Shown here: in pieces, positions 30,787 through 39,396 of the stretch
Numbering within the stretch: the first letter of the stretch is position 1
Layout of the letters: the number at the start of each line of letters is the position of its first letter
NCBI GenBank assembly: GCA_963754335.1
Contig: CAVWFQ010000003.1
Span: forward strand, 806,001 to 870,000
DNA length: 64,000 nt
From: JBBSDP01 sp963754335
Lineage (GTDB): Bacteria > Planctomycetota > Phycisphaerae > Tepidisphaerales > Tepidisphaeraceae
Direction: 5' to 3'
Notes under the pieces: generated by a model
Seen by the model: only the letters and a program-made list of their open reading frames with translations
Databases searched by the model: none
What the model was told of the DNA's origin: nothing
Position numbers and translations under genes: made by a program

Positions 30787-31545
30787 TTATTGCGGCTTGG
30801 TAGCGGGGGACGCGGGAGGGCGATCGGATTTGTCGCACCAGACTTTTTGCAGCAGCTCGAACATCCGCGGGTCGTGTTGCTGAAGTTCAGCACGCACAAA
30901 GGGATAGAAGTCGTTGGTGCCAAAGTAGGCCTCGGAGTCTTCTGCGAAATATTCCTGCTCGTTGGTCATCGCATAGGCCCGCTCGACGTGGCCATTGATC
31001 CGTAAAATGGCGTCATAGGAATGCGATTTCAAAGCGGCGTCGTATGCCGCCTTCACTTCGGGGTTGTCAAAGCCGAGGACTCGATCGTGATAGGAGTGGG
31101 CCAGCTCGTGCAAGACCATCCAGGGTTGCTCAATACTCCATTTCAGGAAATTCGAAGCATTGGCGATCTCGACCCCTTTGACCTTGTCCGGATTAATGCC
31201 GTTGTCGCGCAGCCAGTCGGCCGAAGGGTGATAGCAGGCGCAGGGGAACGCCTTGTCGTTGAATTCCAGCCAGATCGTCACCTCGCGTAATCGCTTTAGC
31301 GCATCGGGTGGGACGACGCGGGTAATGTCGAAGAGTTTGACGCGGAGAAGATCGAGCGTGCGCTGTTCAATCTCAGGATGATTCGACGTCAGCTCAGCGC
31401 CGATCATCACTTTCCAGCCATTGATCGTCTGTTGGGTGTAGCTGGAAGTTGCGGGATAGGACGGCGCAGTGGTTGGCGAGGCGGCTGAGACGCGAAAGTA
31501 AACCAACAGCAACGTGAACGCGCATGTCCCGCATTTAAAATTCAA
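30787..31545 (-). CDS. putative exported zinc metallopeptidase
   Basis: A 252-residue protein from TTG 31545 with AGGAG upstream. It has a short hydrophobic N-terminus and a zincin motif HELAHSYHD (HExxH) at about residue 146. An E-rich helix downstream, NEQEYFAEDSEAYFG, can supply the third zinc ligand, as in ATLF-like and related gluzincins. The C-terminal region is Pro/Ala/Thr-rich. Substrate unknown. It is divergent from the DUF433 gene. Confidence 0.7.
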   Translation of the reverse strand: MNFKCGTCAFTLLLVYFRVSAASPTTAPSYPATSSYTQQTINGWKVMIGAELTSNHPEIEQRTLDLLRVKLFDITRVVPPDALKRLREVTIWLEFNDKAFPCACYHPSADWLRDNGINPDKVKGVEIANASNFLKWSIEQPWMVLHELAHSYHDRVLGFDNPEVKAAYDAALKSHSYDAILRINGHVERAYAMTNEQEYFAEDSEAYFGTNDFYPFVRAELQQHDPRMFELLQKVWCDKSDRPPASPATKPQ

Positions 31546-31576
31546 ACGCGATTTCTCCTCTTTTTGGCATAACGGA

Positions 31577-31582
31577 TATAAT
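31577..31582 (+). promoter_or_regulatory. -10 box, 6 nt before the DUF433 gene
   Basis: Perfect TATAAT followed by 6 nt and ATG 31589, again implying a leaderless mRNA. It overlaps the leader of the divergent metallopeptidase gene. Confidence 0.5.
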
Positions 31583-31588
31583 CATGGC

Positions 31589-31810
31589 ATGAACGTCGTC
31601 ACAATCAATCCGAAAATTCTCGGCGGTGTTCCCTGTTTTGCGAGCACCCGGGTTCCGGTGAGTTCGCTTTTCGACCACTTGAAACAGAGTTACACCGTTT
31701 CCGAATTCATCGAAGATTTTCCAACGGTAACGAATGCTCAGGCGGAAGCAGTTCTTGAAGCCGCTATGTCTGAAATCATACGACAGGCCGAGCATGCGAC
31801 TGTCGGATGA
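31589..31810 (+). CDS. DUF433 domain protein
   Basis: A 73-residue protein of the DUF433 winged-helix-like family: INPKILGGVPCFASTRVPVSSLFDHL is the family signature (I-x-G-x-P-x-x-x-x-T-R-x-x-V), followed by SEFIEDFPTVTNAQAEAVLEAA. DUF433 proteins often act as antitoxins of DUF5615/PIN-like toxins. No such toxin is beside it here, so it is an orphan and the role is inference. Confidence 0.82.
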   Translation: MNVVTINPKILGGVPCFASTRVPVSSLFDHLKQSYTVSEFIEDFPTVTNAQAEAVLEAAMSEIIRQAEHATVG

Positions 31811-31825
31811 AATTGCTGCTGATTA

Positions 31826-32860
31826 TCACCCCTTCGGCGGCTCCTTGGCCTTGAGCCACGGCATCATCTTGCGCAATCTTCGGCCGGTGACTTCGACGGG
31901 GTGATTGTTGTCGGCCTCGTATAAACGCTTGAAGTTTTTCATCCCGCCTTCGTATTCGGCGCGCCACTCTTTGGCGAATTGCCCGCTGGTGATCTCGGCG
32001 AGGATCTTTTTCATCTCCGCCTTGGTCCGGGCATCGACGATGCGCGGGCCGCGGGTGAGGTCGCCGAACTCGGCGGTGTTGCTGATCGAATAGCGCATGT
32101 AATCGAGGCCGCCCTGGTAGATCAGATCGACAATGAGCTTCACTTCGTGAACGCATTCGAAGTAGGCCATTTCCGGCGGGTAGCCGGCTTCGGTCAGGGT
32201 TTCAAAACCAGCCTTGATCAGGGCGGAGAGTCCGCCGCACAGGACGGCCTGTTCGCCGAAGAGGTCAGTTTCGCATTCGTCCTTGAAGGTGGTTTCGATG
32301 ACGCCGCTGCGGGCGCCGCCGATGCCGCGAGCCCAGGCAAGCCCGAGCTCGCGTGCCTTACCGCTGGGGTTCTGGAAGATGGCCAGGAGGCAGGGGACGC
32401 CTCCGCCTCTTTCAAATTCGCTTCGCACCAGATGTCCGGGACCCTTGGGGGCGATCAACAAAACATCGACGTCTTTCGGCGGCACGATCGTTTTGAAATG
32501 GATATTGAATCCGTGTGTCGTTCCCAACGCCTTGCCGGCCTTGAGATGCGGCGCGATGCTCTTCTCATAAATCTCAGGCTGCATTTCATCAGGCAGCGTG
32601 ATGATGATCAGATCGCCTTGCTTGACCGCGTCTTCCACGCTGAGCACTTCAAAGCCGTGCTCTTTGGCAAGGTTGTAATTCGAGCTCGTTCCGCCGCGCG
32701 GGCTGTCCTTCCGCGTCGAGACGACGACTTTGACGCCGCTGTCGCGCAAATTGAGAGCGTGAGCGTGTCCCTGTGAGCCGAACCCGATGACGGCCACCGT
32801 CTTGCCCTTGAGGGGATCAAGCGGGGCGTCGTTTTCGTAGACCATTTTCAAATCAGCCAT
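31826..32860 (-). CDS. ilvC: ketol-acid reductoisomerase (NADP+)
   Basis: Second step of valine/isoleucine (and so leucine) synthesis: converts 2-acetolactate or 2-aceto-2-hydroxybutyrate to the dihydroxy acid. 344 residues, class I length. The NADPH-binding GKTVAVIGFGSQGHAHALNLRDSG opens the Rossmann domain, with VSTRKDSPRG, and the C-terminal knotted domain has the conserved acidic sites in FKDECETDLFGEQAVLCGG. GGAGAAA precedes the ATG. No leader peptide or hairpin of the attenuator kind is seen before it. Confidence 0.95.
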   Translation of the reverse strand: MADLKMVYENDAPLDPLKGKTVAVIGFGSQGHAHALNLRDSGVKVVVSTRKDSPRGGTSSNYNLAKEHGFEVLSVEDAVKQGDLIIITLPDEMQPEIYEKSIAPHLKAGKALGTTHGFNIHFKTIVPPKDVDVLLIAPKGPGHLVRSEFERGGGVPCLLAIFQNPSGKARELGLAWARGIGGARSGVIETTFKDECETDLFGEQAVLCGGLSALIKAGFETLTEAGYPPEMAYFECVHEVKLIVDLIYQGGLDYMRYSISNTAEFGDLTRGPRIVDARTKAEMKKILAEITSGQFAKEWRAEYEGGMKNFKRLYEADNNHPVEVTGRRLRKMMPWLKAKEPPKG

Positions 32861-33204
32861 GGTTGGTTTCTCCGTGTTTTTGAGGGGCGGATGCTAGCGG
32901 AGGTGGGGGGAAAAGTAAAAGCAGGGAAGACGTATCAGTGATCCAACGTTGACGATGCCGATTAATTGCGCACGACCACGACGGGGCACAGCGGCGCGCG
33001 GGAATGCGGAAACAACTGGCTGACGCCGCCGCGCCGCCCCGTATTGGGTGCGCTCCGCTAATCCAGAGCGCAACCGATGCGGGGCGGCGCGGCGAACACG
33101 GCCAACGGCCTTTCGGGCGCATGTTTACGCCGCTCTTCCCCATCGTGGTTCGGGATCGAACGTTTGATATGGGTCCAATGTCGGTCGCCAGTCCAACTTG
33201 CGTG
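32861..33204. other. intergenic between divergent ilvC and hemB
   Basis: The short frames are not convincing. The region holds the strong imperfect hairpin described next and promoter elements for hemB. Confidence 0.45.
33027..33094. repeat. 29-bp imperfect inverted repeat, GC-rich
   Basis: Arms 33027-33055 and 33066-33094 are complementary at nearly all positions with a 10-nt loop. It has the same arm and loop size as the 4287-4354 element but a different sequence. Confidence 0.6.
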
Positions 33205-33210
33205 TATACT
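33205..33210 (+). promoter_or_regulatory. -10 box, 6 nt before the hemB start
   Basis: TATACT followed by TCCCTC and GTG 33217. This placement supports GTG 33217 as the hemB start and a leaderless transcript. Confidence 0.45.
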
Positions 33211-33216
33211 TCCCTC

Positions 33217-34211
33217 GTGGCCTCAGATTTGGACCTCCCAATCCGCCCGCGCCGCCTGCGCCAGCAGCCGCAGTTGCGTCAAATGCTCCGGAGTATCGAA
33301 CTTCGGCGAAGCGATTTCATCGTCCCCCTGTTCGTCTGTGAAGGAAAAGGTCAGCGTCGGGAAGTGTCGTCGATGCCCGGAGTCTTTCAGATGTCGGTTG
33401 ACGTGGCGACTGACTGGCTGGCCAAGGCGCAGAAGAACGATTCGGAGCGTACCTGGTTTTCGGCGTCATCGACCGTGCGAAAAAGGATGCGACCGGATCC
33501 CCGGCGCTCGACGAAGAGAATGTCGTCTGCCGTCTACTCCGATCCGTTCATTCGCAAAAAATTCCGATGGCAGGGATGACGGATCTCTGTTTCTGCGAAT
33601 ACACAAGCCATGGTCACTGCGGGCCCATGACCGACGACGGCAGCACCGTGAAAAACGACGATACCGTCGAGCTGCTTGTCCGCCAGGCGGTGAATCATGC
33701 GAAGGCCGGTGCTGACGTTGTCGCTCCGAGTGGCATGATGGACGGGGCGGTGGGGGCGCTGCGGCGCGGACTCGATGCGGCCGGATTTGCAGACGTTTCG
33801 ATCCTGGCGTACGCCGTCAAATACGCGAGCGCATTTTACGGCCCATTCCGAGACGCGGCCGATTCGGCGCCGGCGTTCGGGGATCGCAAATCGTATCAAA
33901 TGGATCCCGCCCGCGGCGTCGATGAAGCGATTCTCGAAGCGAACCTCGATGTGCAGCAGGGGGCGGATATGGTGATGGTCAAACCCGCCGGGCCCTATCT
34001 CGATGTAATCTCAGCAGTGCGACAGGACGTCAACGTACCGGTCGTCGCGTACCAGGTAAGTGGCGAGTATGCGATGCTTGAAGCCGCGTCGCGCAATGGC
34101 TGGCTCGACCGGGAGCGAGCCGTTCTTGAATCGCTGACTTCGATCAAACGCGCGGGAGCGGACCTGGTCATTTCGTATTACGCCGAATTGTTGGCAAAAC
34201 TCCTCAATTGA
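33217..34211 (+). CDS. hemB: delta-aminolevulinic acid dehydratase, one frameshift
   Basis: Joins two 5-aminolevulinate molecules to porphobilinogen for haem synthesis. The protein begins near PIRPRRLRQQPQLRQMLRS and continues DFIVPLFVCEGKG. The frame shifts near 33437-33441. The second frame carries YLVFGVIDRAKKDATGSPAL, the zinc-type cysteine cluster TDLCFCEYTSHGHCG, and the Schiff-base lysines within MVMVKPAGPYLDVI and the DVSILAYAVKYASAFYGPFRDA block. Total about 330 residues, as expected. The metal site with three Cys suggests a zinc-dependent enzyme. Confidence 0.93.
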
Positions 34212-34233
34212 AATGTCGGTGGATCGGAGAACG

Positions 34234-34800
34234 ATGCGAAAAGTAATCCTGATCAAGCACGCCAAGCCACTCGTTCAGGAAAACGTGCCAAGTCACGACT
34301 GGGAACTGTCGGAAGAAGGCCGCAACGCGGCCAAACGCCTGGCGGACGAATTGAAAGAGTTTGATCCCTCCGTCATCTTCAGCAGCGAGGAACCAAAAGC
34401 GTCTCAAACGGCCCAGATTCTTCGCGATGTTTTGGGGAAACCGATGAAGATCGAACCCGGCCTCGCCGAGCACGATCGCGGGAACGTGCCGATGATGGCG
34501 TCGCGCGAATTCATTTCGCTGATGGCGCTCTTTTTCAAGCAAAATACGCGTTTAGTGCTAGGCCGGGAAACCGCGGCCCAGGCGACGCGACGGATCGTGA
34601 CAACGGTCGACGAACTGCTCCTGGCGCATCCCGAAGGAAACATCGCAATGGTCACGCACGGAACGGTGCTCGCGCTGTTGCTGGCCGATCGCGCACATGT
34701 TGATGGATTTCAGACCTGGCGGCGGATGGCGCTGCCGTCCTACGCGATTTTCTCAGTACCGCAGTGGGATCTGGTGAAAATCGTCGATCGCGTGGAGTAA
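34234..34800 (+). CDS. histidine phosphatase superfamily protein (SixA-like)
   Basis: 189 residues from ATG 34234 (GGAG 4 nt upstream; an ATG at 34213 is less likely). The fold is clear: WELSEEGRNAAKRLADEL, VIFSSEEPKASQTAQIL and a second His in AMVTHGTVLALLL. In the catalytic N-terminal motif the usual RHG/RHA is KHA (LIKHAKP), so Arg is replaced by Lys. Such enzymes remove phosphate from small molecules or phosphohistidine. It directly follows hemB (about 22 nt) on the same strand. Confidence 0.8.
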   Translation: MRKVILIKHAKPLVQENVPSHDWELSEEGRNAAKRLADELKEFDPSVIFSSEEPKASQTAQILRDVLGKPMKIEPGLAEHDRGNVPMMASREFISLMALFFKQNTRLVLGRETAAQATRRIVTTVDELLLAHPEGNIAMVTHGTVLALLLADRAHVDGFQTWRRMALPSYAIFSVPQWDLVKIVDRVE

Positions 34801-34834
34801 GGTGGGAGATGGGCCGAGCAGACCCTGAAACCGT

Positions 34835-35476
34835 TTATGGCGTCTTGCCGTCCCGCGCCCATTCCCGCAATCGGCGCACGGCCTCCGCCTGACCCTTGGC
34901 CAAACCGATTTCAACTAATCGGCTTACCACCTCCAAAGGAAAATCCGGAAATGCCAAACTGCGAACCGACGGCTCATATCTCCCGCTCGCGCTGCGATGG
35001 AGGGATGTGACCCGATGCCTGTCGAATCTCCAGATTTCCGGCACACCCATTGCCGCGTAAATCGGCTGACGAGCCACGCCAGGCGGGGAAATGTCTACCT
35101 CCAGCGCCAGATCGGGGGGAGGATCAATCGTTAGATCCACCTCGTCCTTTCCGATCACCGCCGCAATGTTCTGGACGTAGTAGCATTCGTCGGGTTCAAG
35201 TCCTTTGAGCAGGTCCTCACGCTTGAAGGTCGTCGACCCATGCCCCTCGGCAGGGATTCCCACCTCGTCGGAATAAGCCTCAATGAGCCTCCCGATGATC
35301 GTCTTTACTTTTTCATGCCAATTGGACGGCGACATAATCTCCAGCCTCCCCTCATCGTACGTGAGACGAACGTGCTGATGATCGCCGATCTCGGCGAGCA
35401 TGCGCTCATACAACTCCCAACTAACACCTTCCAGGACCACCGGATGAGGTGAAGTTTGTGTTGCGGTCAACGTCAT
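34835..35476 (-). CDS. Uma2 family (DUF820) putative endonuclease
   Basis: A 213-residue soluble protein. The family core is visible: YDEGRLEIMSPSNWHEKVK, then IPAEGHGSTTFKREDLLKGLEPDECYYV, DLTIDPPPDLALEVDIS and GVPEIWRFD. Uma2 proteins have a PD-(D/E)XK nuclease-like fold and are numerous in planctomycetes and cyanobacteria; their role is poorly known. A TATTAT box lies about 13 nt before ATG 35476. Confidence 0.85.
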   Translation of the reverse strand: MTLTATQTSPHPVVLEGVSWELYERMLAEIGDHQHVRLTYDEGRLEIMSPSNWHEKVKTIIGRLIEAYSDEVGIPAEGHGSTTFKREDLLKGLEPDECYYVQNIAAVIGKDEVDLTIDPPPDLALEVDISPPGVARQPIYAAMGVPEIWRFDRHRVTSLHRSASGRYEPSVRSLAFPDFPLEVVSRLVEIGLAKGQAEAVRRLREWARDGKTP

Positions 35477-35518
35477 AATAGACCTATCGATAATAGTCGG
35501 ACGATCCTAAGAAAGACG

Positions 35519-37070
35519 CTACACCGCCGAAGCCTGCGTTACCAGCCGGTCCCGATTATTCAAGCTCCGCAGGCGATTGATGGCGGCCAGATAAGCCAGC
35601 GCACTGGCTTCCAGGATGTCGGTGCTCAGGCCCCGTCCGCGGATTTTTCGGCCGTTGTGGTCCAGTTCGATCCAGACTTCGCCTTGGGCTTCCTTGCCTC
35701 CTGTGACAGCGCGAATGCGGTAGTCGCTGAGAGAGGCCTGAACCTTGGTCAACCGCTGAATCGCGGAATAGATCGCATCGACCGGACCATCGCCGATGGA
35801 TGCATCCTGAATCGACTCGCCGTTGCTGTCGCGCAAGGTGACCGTAGCGGTGGGAATGGAAGTGGATCCGGCCATCACCTGCAAGCCAACCAATTCATAC
35901 ATGCCGTGGGCCAGTTCGAGTTGGTCATCGACCAGCGCTTCGATGTCTTCGTCGAAAACCTCCTTTTTCTTGTCGGCCAGGGATTTGAACTTCCCGAAGG
36001 TGGCCTCGAGCTGCTCATCCGACAACGTGTATCCCAGTTGCGTGACTCGATCGCGGAACGCATGCCGGCCGCTGTGTTTGCCCAGGACCAGCGACGATTT
36101 GGGGATTCCAACGGTCGCTGGGTCCATGATTTCGTAGGTTTCGCGATATTTCAGGACGCCATCCTGATGAATGCCGGCTTCGTGCGCGAAGGCGTTTTCG
36201 CCGACGATCGCCTTGTTTCGCTGCACGGCCAGGCCGGTGAGGGTGCTGACCATCCGGCTGGCTGGATAAAGACGCGTCGTGTCGATGCCAGTGCCGATTT
36301 TGTAGAAGTCGCTGCGCAGTGCGCAACGCCATCACGATCTCTTCCAGGGCCGCGTTGCCGGCCCGCTCACCGATGCCGTTGATCGTGCATTCCACCTGGC
36401 GTGCGCCGTTTTCGACGGCCGACAATGAATTGGCGACCGCCAGTCCCAGATCGTTGTGACAATGGGCGGACAAGACGATCTTTTTCTCACGCAGAATCGG
36501 CAGCTTGGCGAGCAGATAGGAGAAAATCTCCCCATACGTCTTCGGGGTTGCGTAGCCAACCGTATCGGGCAGATTGATGGTCGTGGCGCCGGCCTCAGCG
36601 GCGGCGTGGGTGATTTCTTCGAGAAACTCCAGTTCCGTTCTGCTGGCGTCCTCCGGGGAGAACTCGACGTTATCCGTGTACTCGCGCGCCTGATGGATCG
36701 ACTCGACGCTCAGCTTGATGATCGCTTCTTTTCCCTTCTTGAGCTTATGGTCGCGATGGATTTTGGAAGTGGCGCAGAAGACGTGGATTCGAGGCTTAGC
36801 CGCATGTTTCACCGCCTCCCCGGCCCGCGCGATGTCCTTTGGCGTGCAGCGGGACAGGCCGCAGACGACGCTGCGCGTCAGCTCCGCCGCGATCGCGCGA
36901 ACGGATTCGAAATCTCCCTCAGAGCTGATCGGAAAGCCCGCCTCGATGATATCGACACCCATCGCTTCGAGATGACGGGCGATCTCCAGTTTTTCCGCCA
37001 GCGTGAGAGTCGCGCCAGGGGATTGCTCGCCGTCTCGCAGGGTCGTATCGAAAATCCGAATGGTTTCCAT
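35519..37070 (-). CDS. leuA: 2-isopropylmalate synthase, one frameshift
   Basis: Commits 2-oxoisovalerate plus acetyl-CoA to leucine. It starts at ATG 37070 (GAGGAG upstream) with IRIFDTTLRDGEQSPGATLT. The DRE-TIM barrel continues with HCHNDLGLAVANSL and GIGERAGNAALEEIVMAL. A frame break near 36311-36322 is followed by DFYKIGTGIDTTRLYPASRM, the AFAHEAGIHQDGVLK metal-binding box, and the C-terminal allosteric domain (LELAHGMYELVGLQVMAG to RLVTQASAV). About 517 residues joined, typical of LeuA. The upstream leader peptide and terminator (37308-37171) indicate leucine attenuation. Confidence 0.95.
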
Positions 37071-37170
37071 GATATGGCTCCTCAATTCTCTTTCACTCTT
37101 CGTTCGTAGTGCGCCCTTCAGGCCGTATCTTCTCTCCACCTATACGGGCTAAAGCCCGCACTACGAACCA

Positions 37171-37206
37171 AACAAAAAAACCCTACGATCGACGGATCGC
37201 AGGGTT
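37171..37206 (-). terminator. attenuator terminator hairpin of leuA
   Basis: On the minus strand AACCCTGCGATC (37206-37195) pairs with GATCGTAGGGTT (37190-37179) over 12 bp, including one G-U, with the 4-nt loop CGTC. A run of seven T (37180-37174) follows. It lies about 100 nt before leuA and overlaps the end of the leader peptide frame. Confidence 0.85.
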
Positions 37207-37308
37207 GCTCGAAATCGACTTTTGAGCGTTTCCTACGATCCGGCGCGGAAGAAGCAGCCCGGTAAGGCTTAAGAAAAGTCGCGGCAAACGGATCAGCATT
37301 AAACGCAT
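37183..37308 (-). CDS. leucine-rich leader peptide of leuA (leuL-like)
   Basis: A 41-residue frame on the minus strand from ATG 37308 to TAG 37185-37183. Nine of the first 20 residues are Leu: MRLMLIRLPRLFLSLTGLLL, ending in the run CTG CTT CTT. Its end overlaps the terminator. A segment GATCGTAGG (37240-37232) repeats the terminator's 3' arm and could pair with the 5' arm as an antiterminator. GATCCG (37294-37289), inside the Leu region, can pair with CGGATC just before that segment. Leu-tRNA shortage would stall the ribosome there and favour readthrough into leuA. No Shine-Dalgarno; the promoter predicts a start about 3 nt before the ATG. Confidence 0.8.
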   Translation of the reverse strand: MRLMLIRLPRLFLSLTGLLLPRRIVGNAQKSISSNPAIRRS

Positions 37309-37317
37309 TGGAGCGGG

Positions 37318-37347
37318 AGAATAGCCTGAGGGGACCTGAAAAGTCAA
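37318..37347 (-). promoter_or_regulatory. leu leader promoter (TTGACT-N18-TATTCT)
   Basis: -35 TTGACT at 37347-37342 and -10 TATTCT at 37323-37318 on the minus strand, 9 nt before the leader ATG. Confidence 0.65.
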
Positions 37348-37434
37348 GCGTCACGCGCCTCAAATGCCGCATGCCGCTTCGCGAAATCCACATCGTTCGT
37401 TCGCGCTTTCCACTTGTCGTAAAATAAAAATGAC

Positions 37435-37463
37435 TTGGAGCATGCGGTTTTGTCCGATAGAAT
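37435..37463 (+). promoter_or_regulatory. acylphosphatase promoter (TTGGAG-N17-TAGAAT)
   Basis: -35 TTGGAG (37435-37440) and -10 TAGAAT (37458-37463). A GTGGAG Shine-Dalgarno-like site follows before ATG 37489. Confidence 0.55.
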
Positions 37464-37488
37464 GACATTGTCTAGTGGAGCTACCTTC

Positions 37489-37758
37489 ATGGAGCGTCGA
37501 ACATACCTGTTTGACGGACGCGTACAGGGCGTCGGCTTCCGCTACACCACTCAAAATATCGCACTCCAGTACGCCGTCCATGGCTATGTCCGCAATCTGC
37601 CCGATGGGCGAGTGGAACTGGTCGTTGAAGGCAACGACCGGGAGATGGAATCGCTCGTCGATGATCTCCGACGGCGAATGAACCGATTCATTCATCACGT
37701 CGAAGCCCGTTCAGCTCCCGCCACCGGCGAATTCGATCATTTCTTCATTCGACCGTGA
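37489..37758 (+). CDS. acyP: acylphosphatase
   Basis: A 90-residue enzyme hydrolysing acyl phosphates. The full signature is present: DGRVQGVGFRYTTQNIA, with the catalytic Arg in GFRY, and GYVRNLPDGRVELVVEG, with the catalytic Asn. Length and start are typical. It stands between the divergent leuA leader and the LutB-like gene. Confidence 0.95.
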   Translation: MERRTYLFDGRVQGVGFRYTTQNIALQYAVHGYVRNLPDGRVELVVEGNDREMESLVDDLRRRMNRFIHHVEARSAPATGEFDHFFIRP

Positions 37759-37803
37759 CGAGCGGTTTTCGAAATCTGGAATTTGTTCCGCCCGGCTTCC
37801 TGC

Positions 37804-37809
37804 TACAAT
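37804..37809 (+). promoter_or_regulatory. -10 box, 6 nt before the LutB-like gene
   Basis: TACAAT followed by CCGCGC and ATG 37816. Confidence 0.45.
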
Positions 37810-37815
37810 CCGCGC

Positions 37816-39278
37816 ATGTCGACGACGCTGGAGACGGGTCCGATCGATCCGAATACCAAAGAATTTCTCGAAGAGGCGCACGCCTCGAAGTTTGATTTCC
37901 ATTCGCTCAGCGTCAAATCCGCCGGGGATGAGCGGCTCAAACGGGCCGTCAACAATGCCGTTCTCCGCCAGCATGTCGGGCGCGATCAGGCCCTGAGTCT
38001 CCTGCCTGATTCAAACGCGTTGCGTGAACTGGCGGGTGAGATCAAACAGCACACACTCGATCATCTGGATTATTACCTCGATCAACTTACCACGAAGATT
38101 CGAGCCAACGGCGGGCATGTCCATTTCGCAGCCACCGGCGATGACGCACGGCGGATCATTCTCGAAATCGCCCGCACGCGAAATTGCCACACCTGCATCA
38201 AGAGCAAGTCGATGGCCAGCGAGGAAATTGAGCTGGCGCATGCGATGGAACATGCCGGCCTGGAAGTGGCGGAGACCGATCTTGGCGAGTTCATCATTCA
38301 GATCGGGAAGGATAAACCGAGCCACATCGTCGCCCCGATCATTCACAAAGATGTGGCGTCGATCGCCGAATTGTTCAGTCAATACTTCAAAACGCCCTAT
38401 AGCGAAGATCCAAAGAGCCTGACTATGCAGGCCCGTCAGCACCTGCGCGGCATTTTTCGGCGAGCCGACCTGGGTATGACCGGCGGAAATTTTCTCATCG
38501 CCGAAACCGGCCAAGTCTGCGTCGTCGAAAACGAAGGAAACGCCCGTCAGAGCGTTACCACGCCGCGCGTGCTGGTCTGCCTGGTGGGGATCGAAAAGCT
38601 CGTGCCGCGTCTCGTGGACCTGTCTGTGATGCTGAAATTACTGGCCCGCAGCGCAACGGGACAGCCGATGACGGTCTATACGAGTGTCTTTGGCGGCCCG
38701 CGGAAAGCGGGAGAAACAGACGGGCCGGAAGAGTTTCATCTCGTGCTGATGGACAACGGCCGCAGCGAAATTCTCGCCAGCGAGTATCGCGAAACCCTCC
38801 GCTGCATTCGCTGCGGCGCCTGTCTAAATGCTTGCCCGGTTTATCGCAAGATCGGCGGACACGCCTATGGCAGCGTCTATCCCGGCCCGATCGGCGCGCT
38901 GATCACGCCGCTGTTTCAGGGACTGGGCAAGTTCAAGGATCTGCCGCAGGCGTCGAGTCTGTGCGGCGCTGTTACGAAGCCTGCCCCGTGAAGATCAACA
39001 TTCCCAAACACCTGATCAACATGCGGCGGGATGTGGTGACGAATCAGCTCAATCATCCGATCGAGCGGATGGTCTATCGCCTATGGGCGTGGGGGCTGAA
39101 AAGCCCGTTCATCTACGGCTGGATCTGCCGCATGCAAAAGTGGGATCTGCGCCGCCGGGCGAAAGGGGAGGGGTGGGTGCGCGATCTTCCCAAGATCGCC
39201 GCCGGCTGGACGCAGATTCGCGACATGCCCGCGCCCGCGGCGAAGACGTTTCATGAAATTTGGAAGGAACGGAAATAG
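37816..39278 (+). CDS. lutB: LutB-like iron-sulfur protein (LUD domain), one frameshift
   Basis: About 487 residues. The N-terminal LUD domain (AGGHVHFAATGDDARRIILEIA to GNFLIAETGQVCVVENEGNARQ) is followed by ferredoxin-type 4Fe-4S motifs: CIRCGACLNACPVY in the first frame and, after a break near 38966-38970, LCGRCYEACPVKINIP in the second. LutABC oxidises L-lactate to pyruvate in many bacteria. No LutA (CCG-domain) gene is seen beside it, so either it lies elsewhere or this pair has another partner. LutC follows. Confidence 0.87.
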
Positions 39279-39396
39279 ATTTTGCCGAAGGAGCCGCGCA
39301 CGGAGAAGCGGGATTGCTTGTGGAACACGAAAAGGGTTCACTCACGGACATATCCGCTTACTTCGTGCGCGGCTCTTCGAACGGAGAGATCGGGAA

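Noticed and set aside
32880..32960. Possible attenuator leader before ilvC, as for leuA
   Set aside because: No branched-chain-rich short frame and no terminator with T-tract between the promoter region and ilvC.
32853..33143. 96-codon frame on the minus strand upstream of ilvC
   Set aside because: Runs through the GC-rich inverted repeat and has no conserved pattern.
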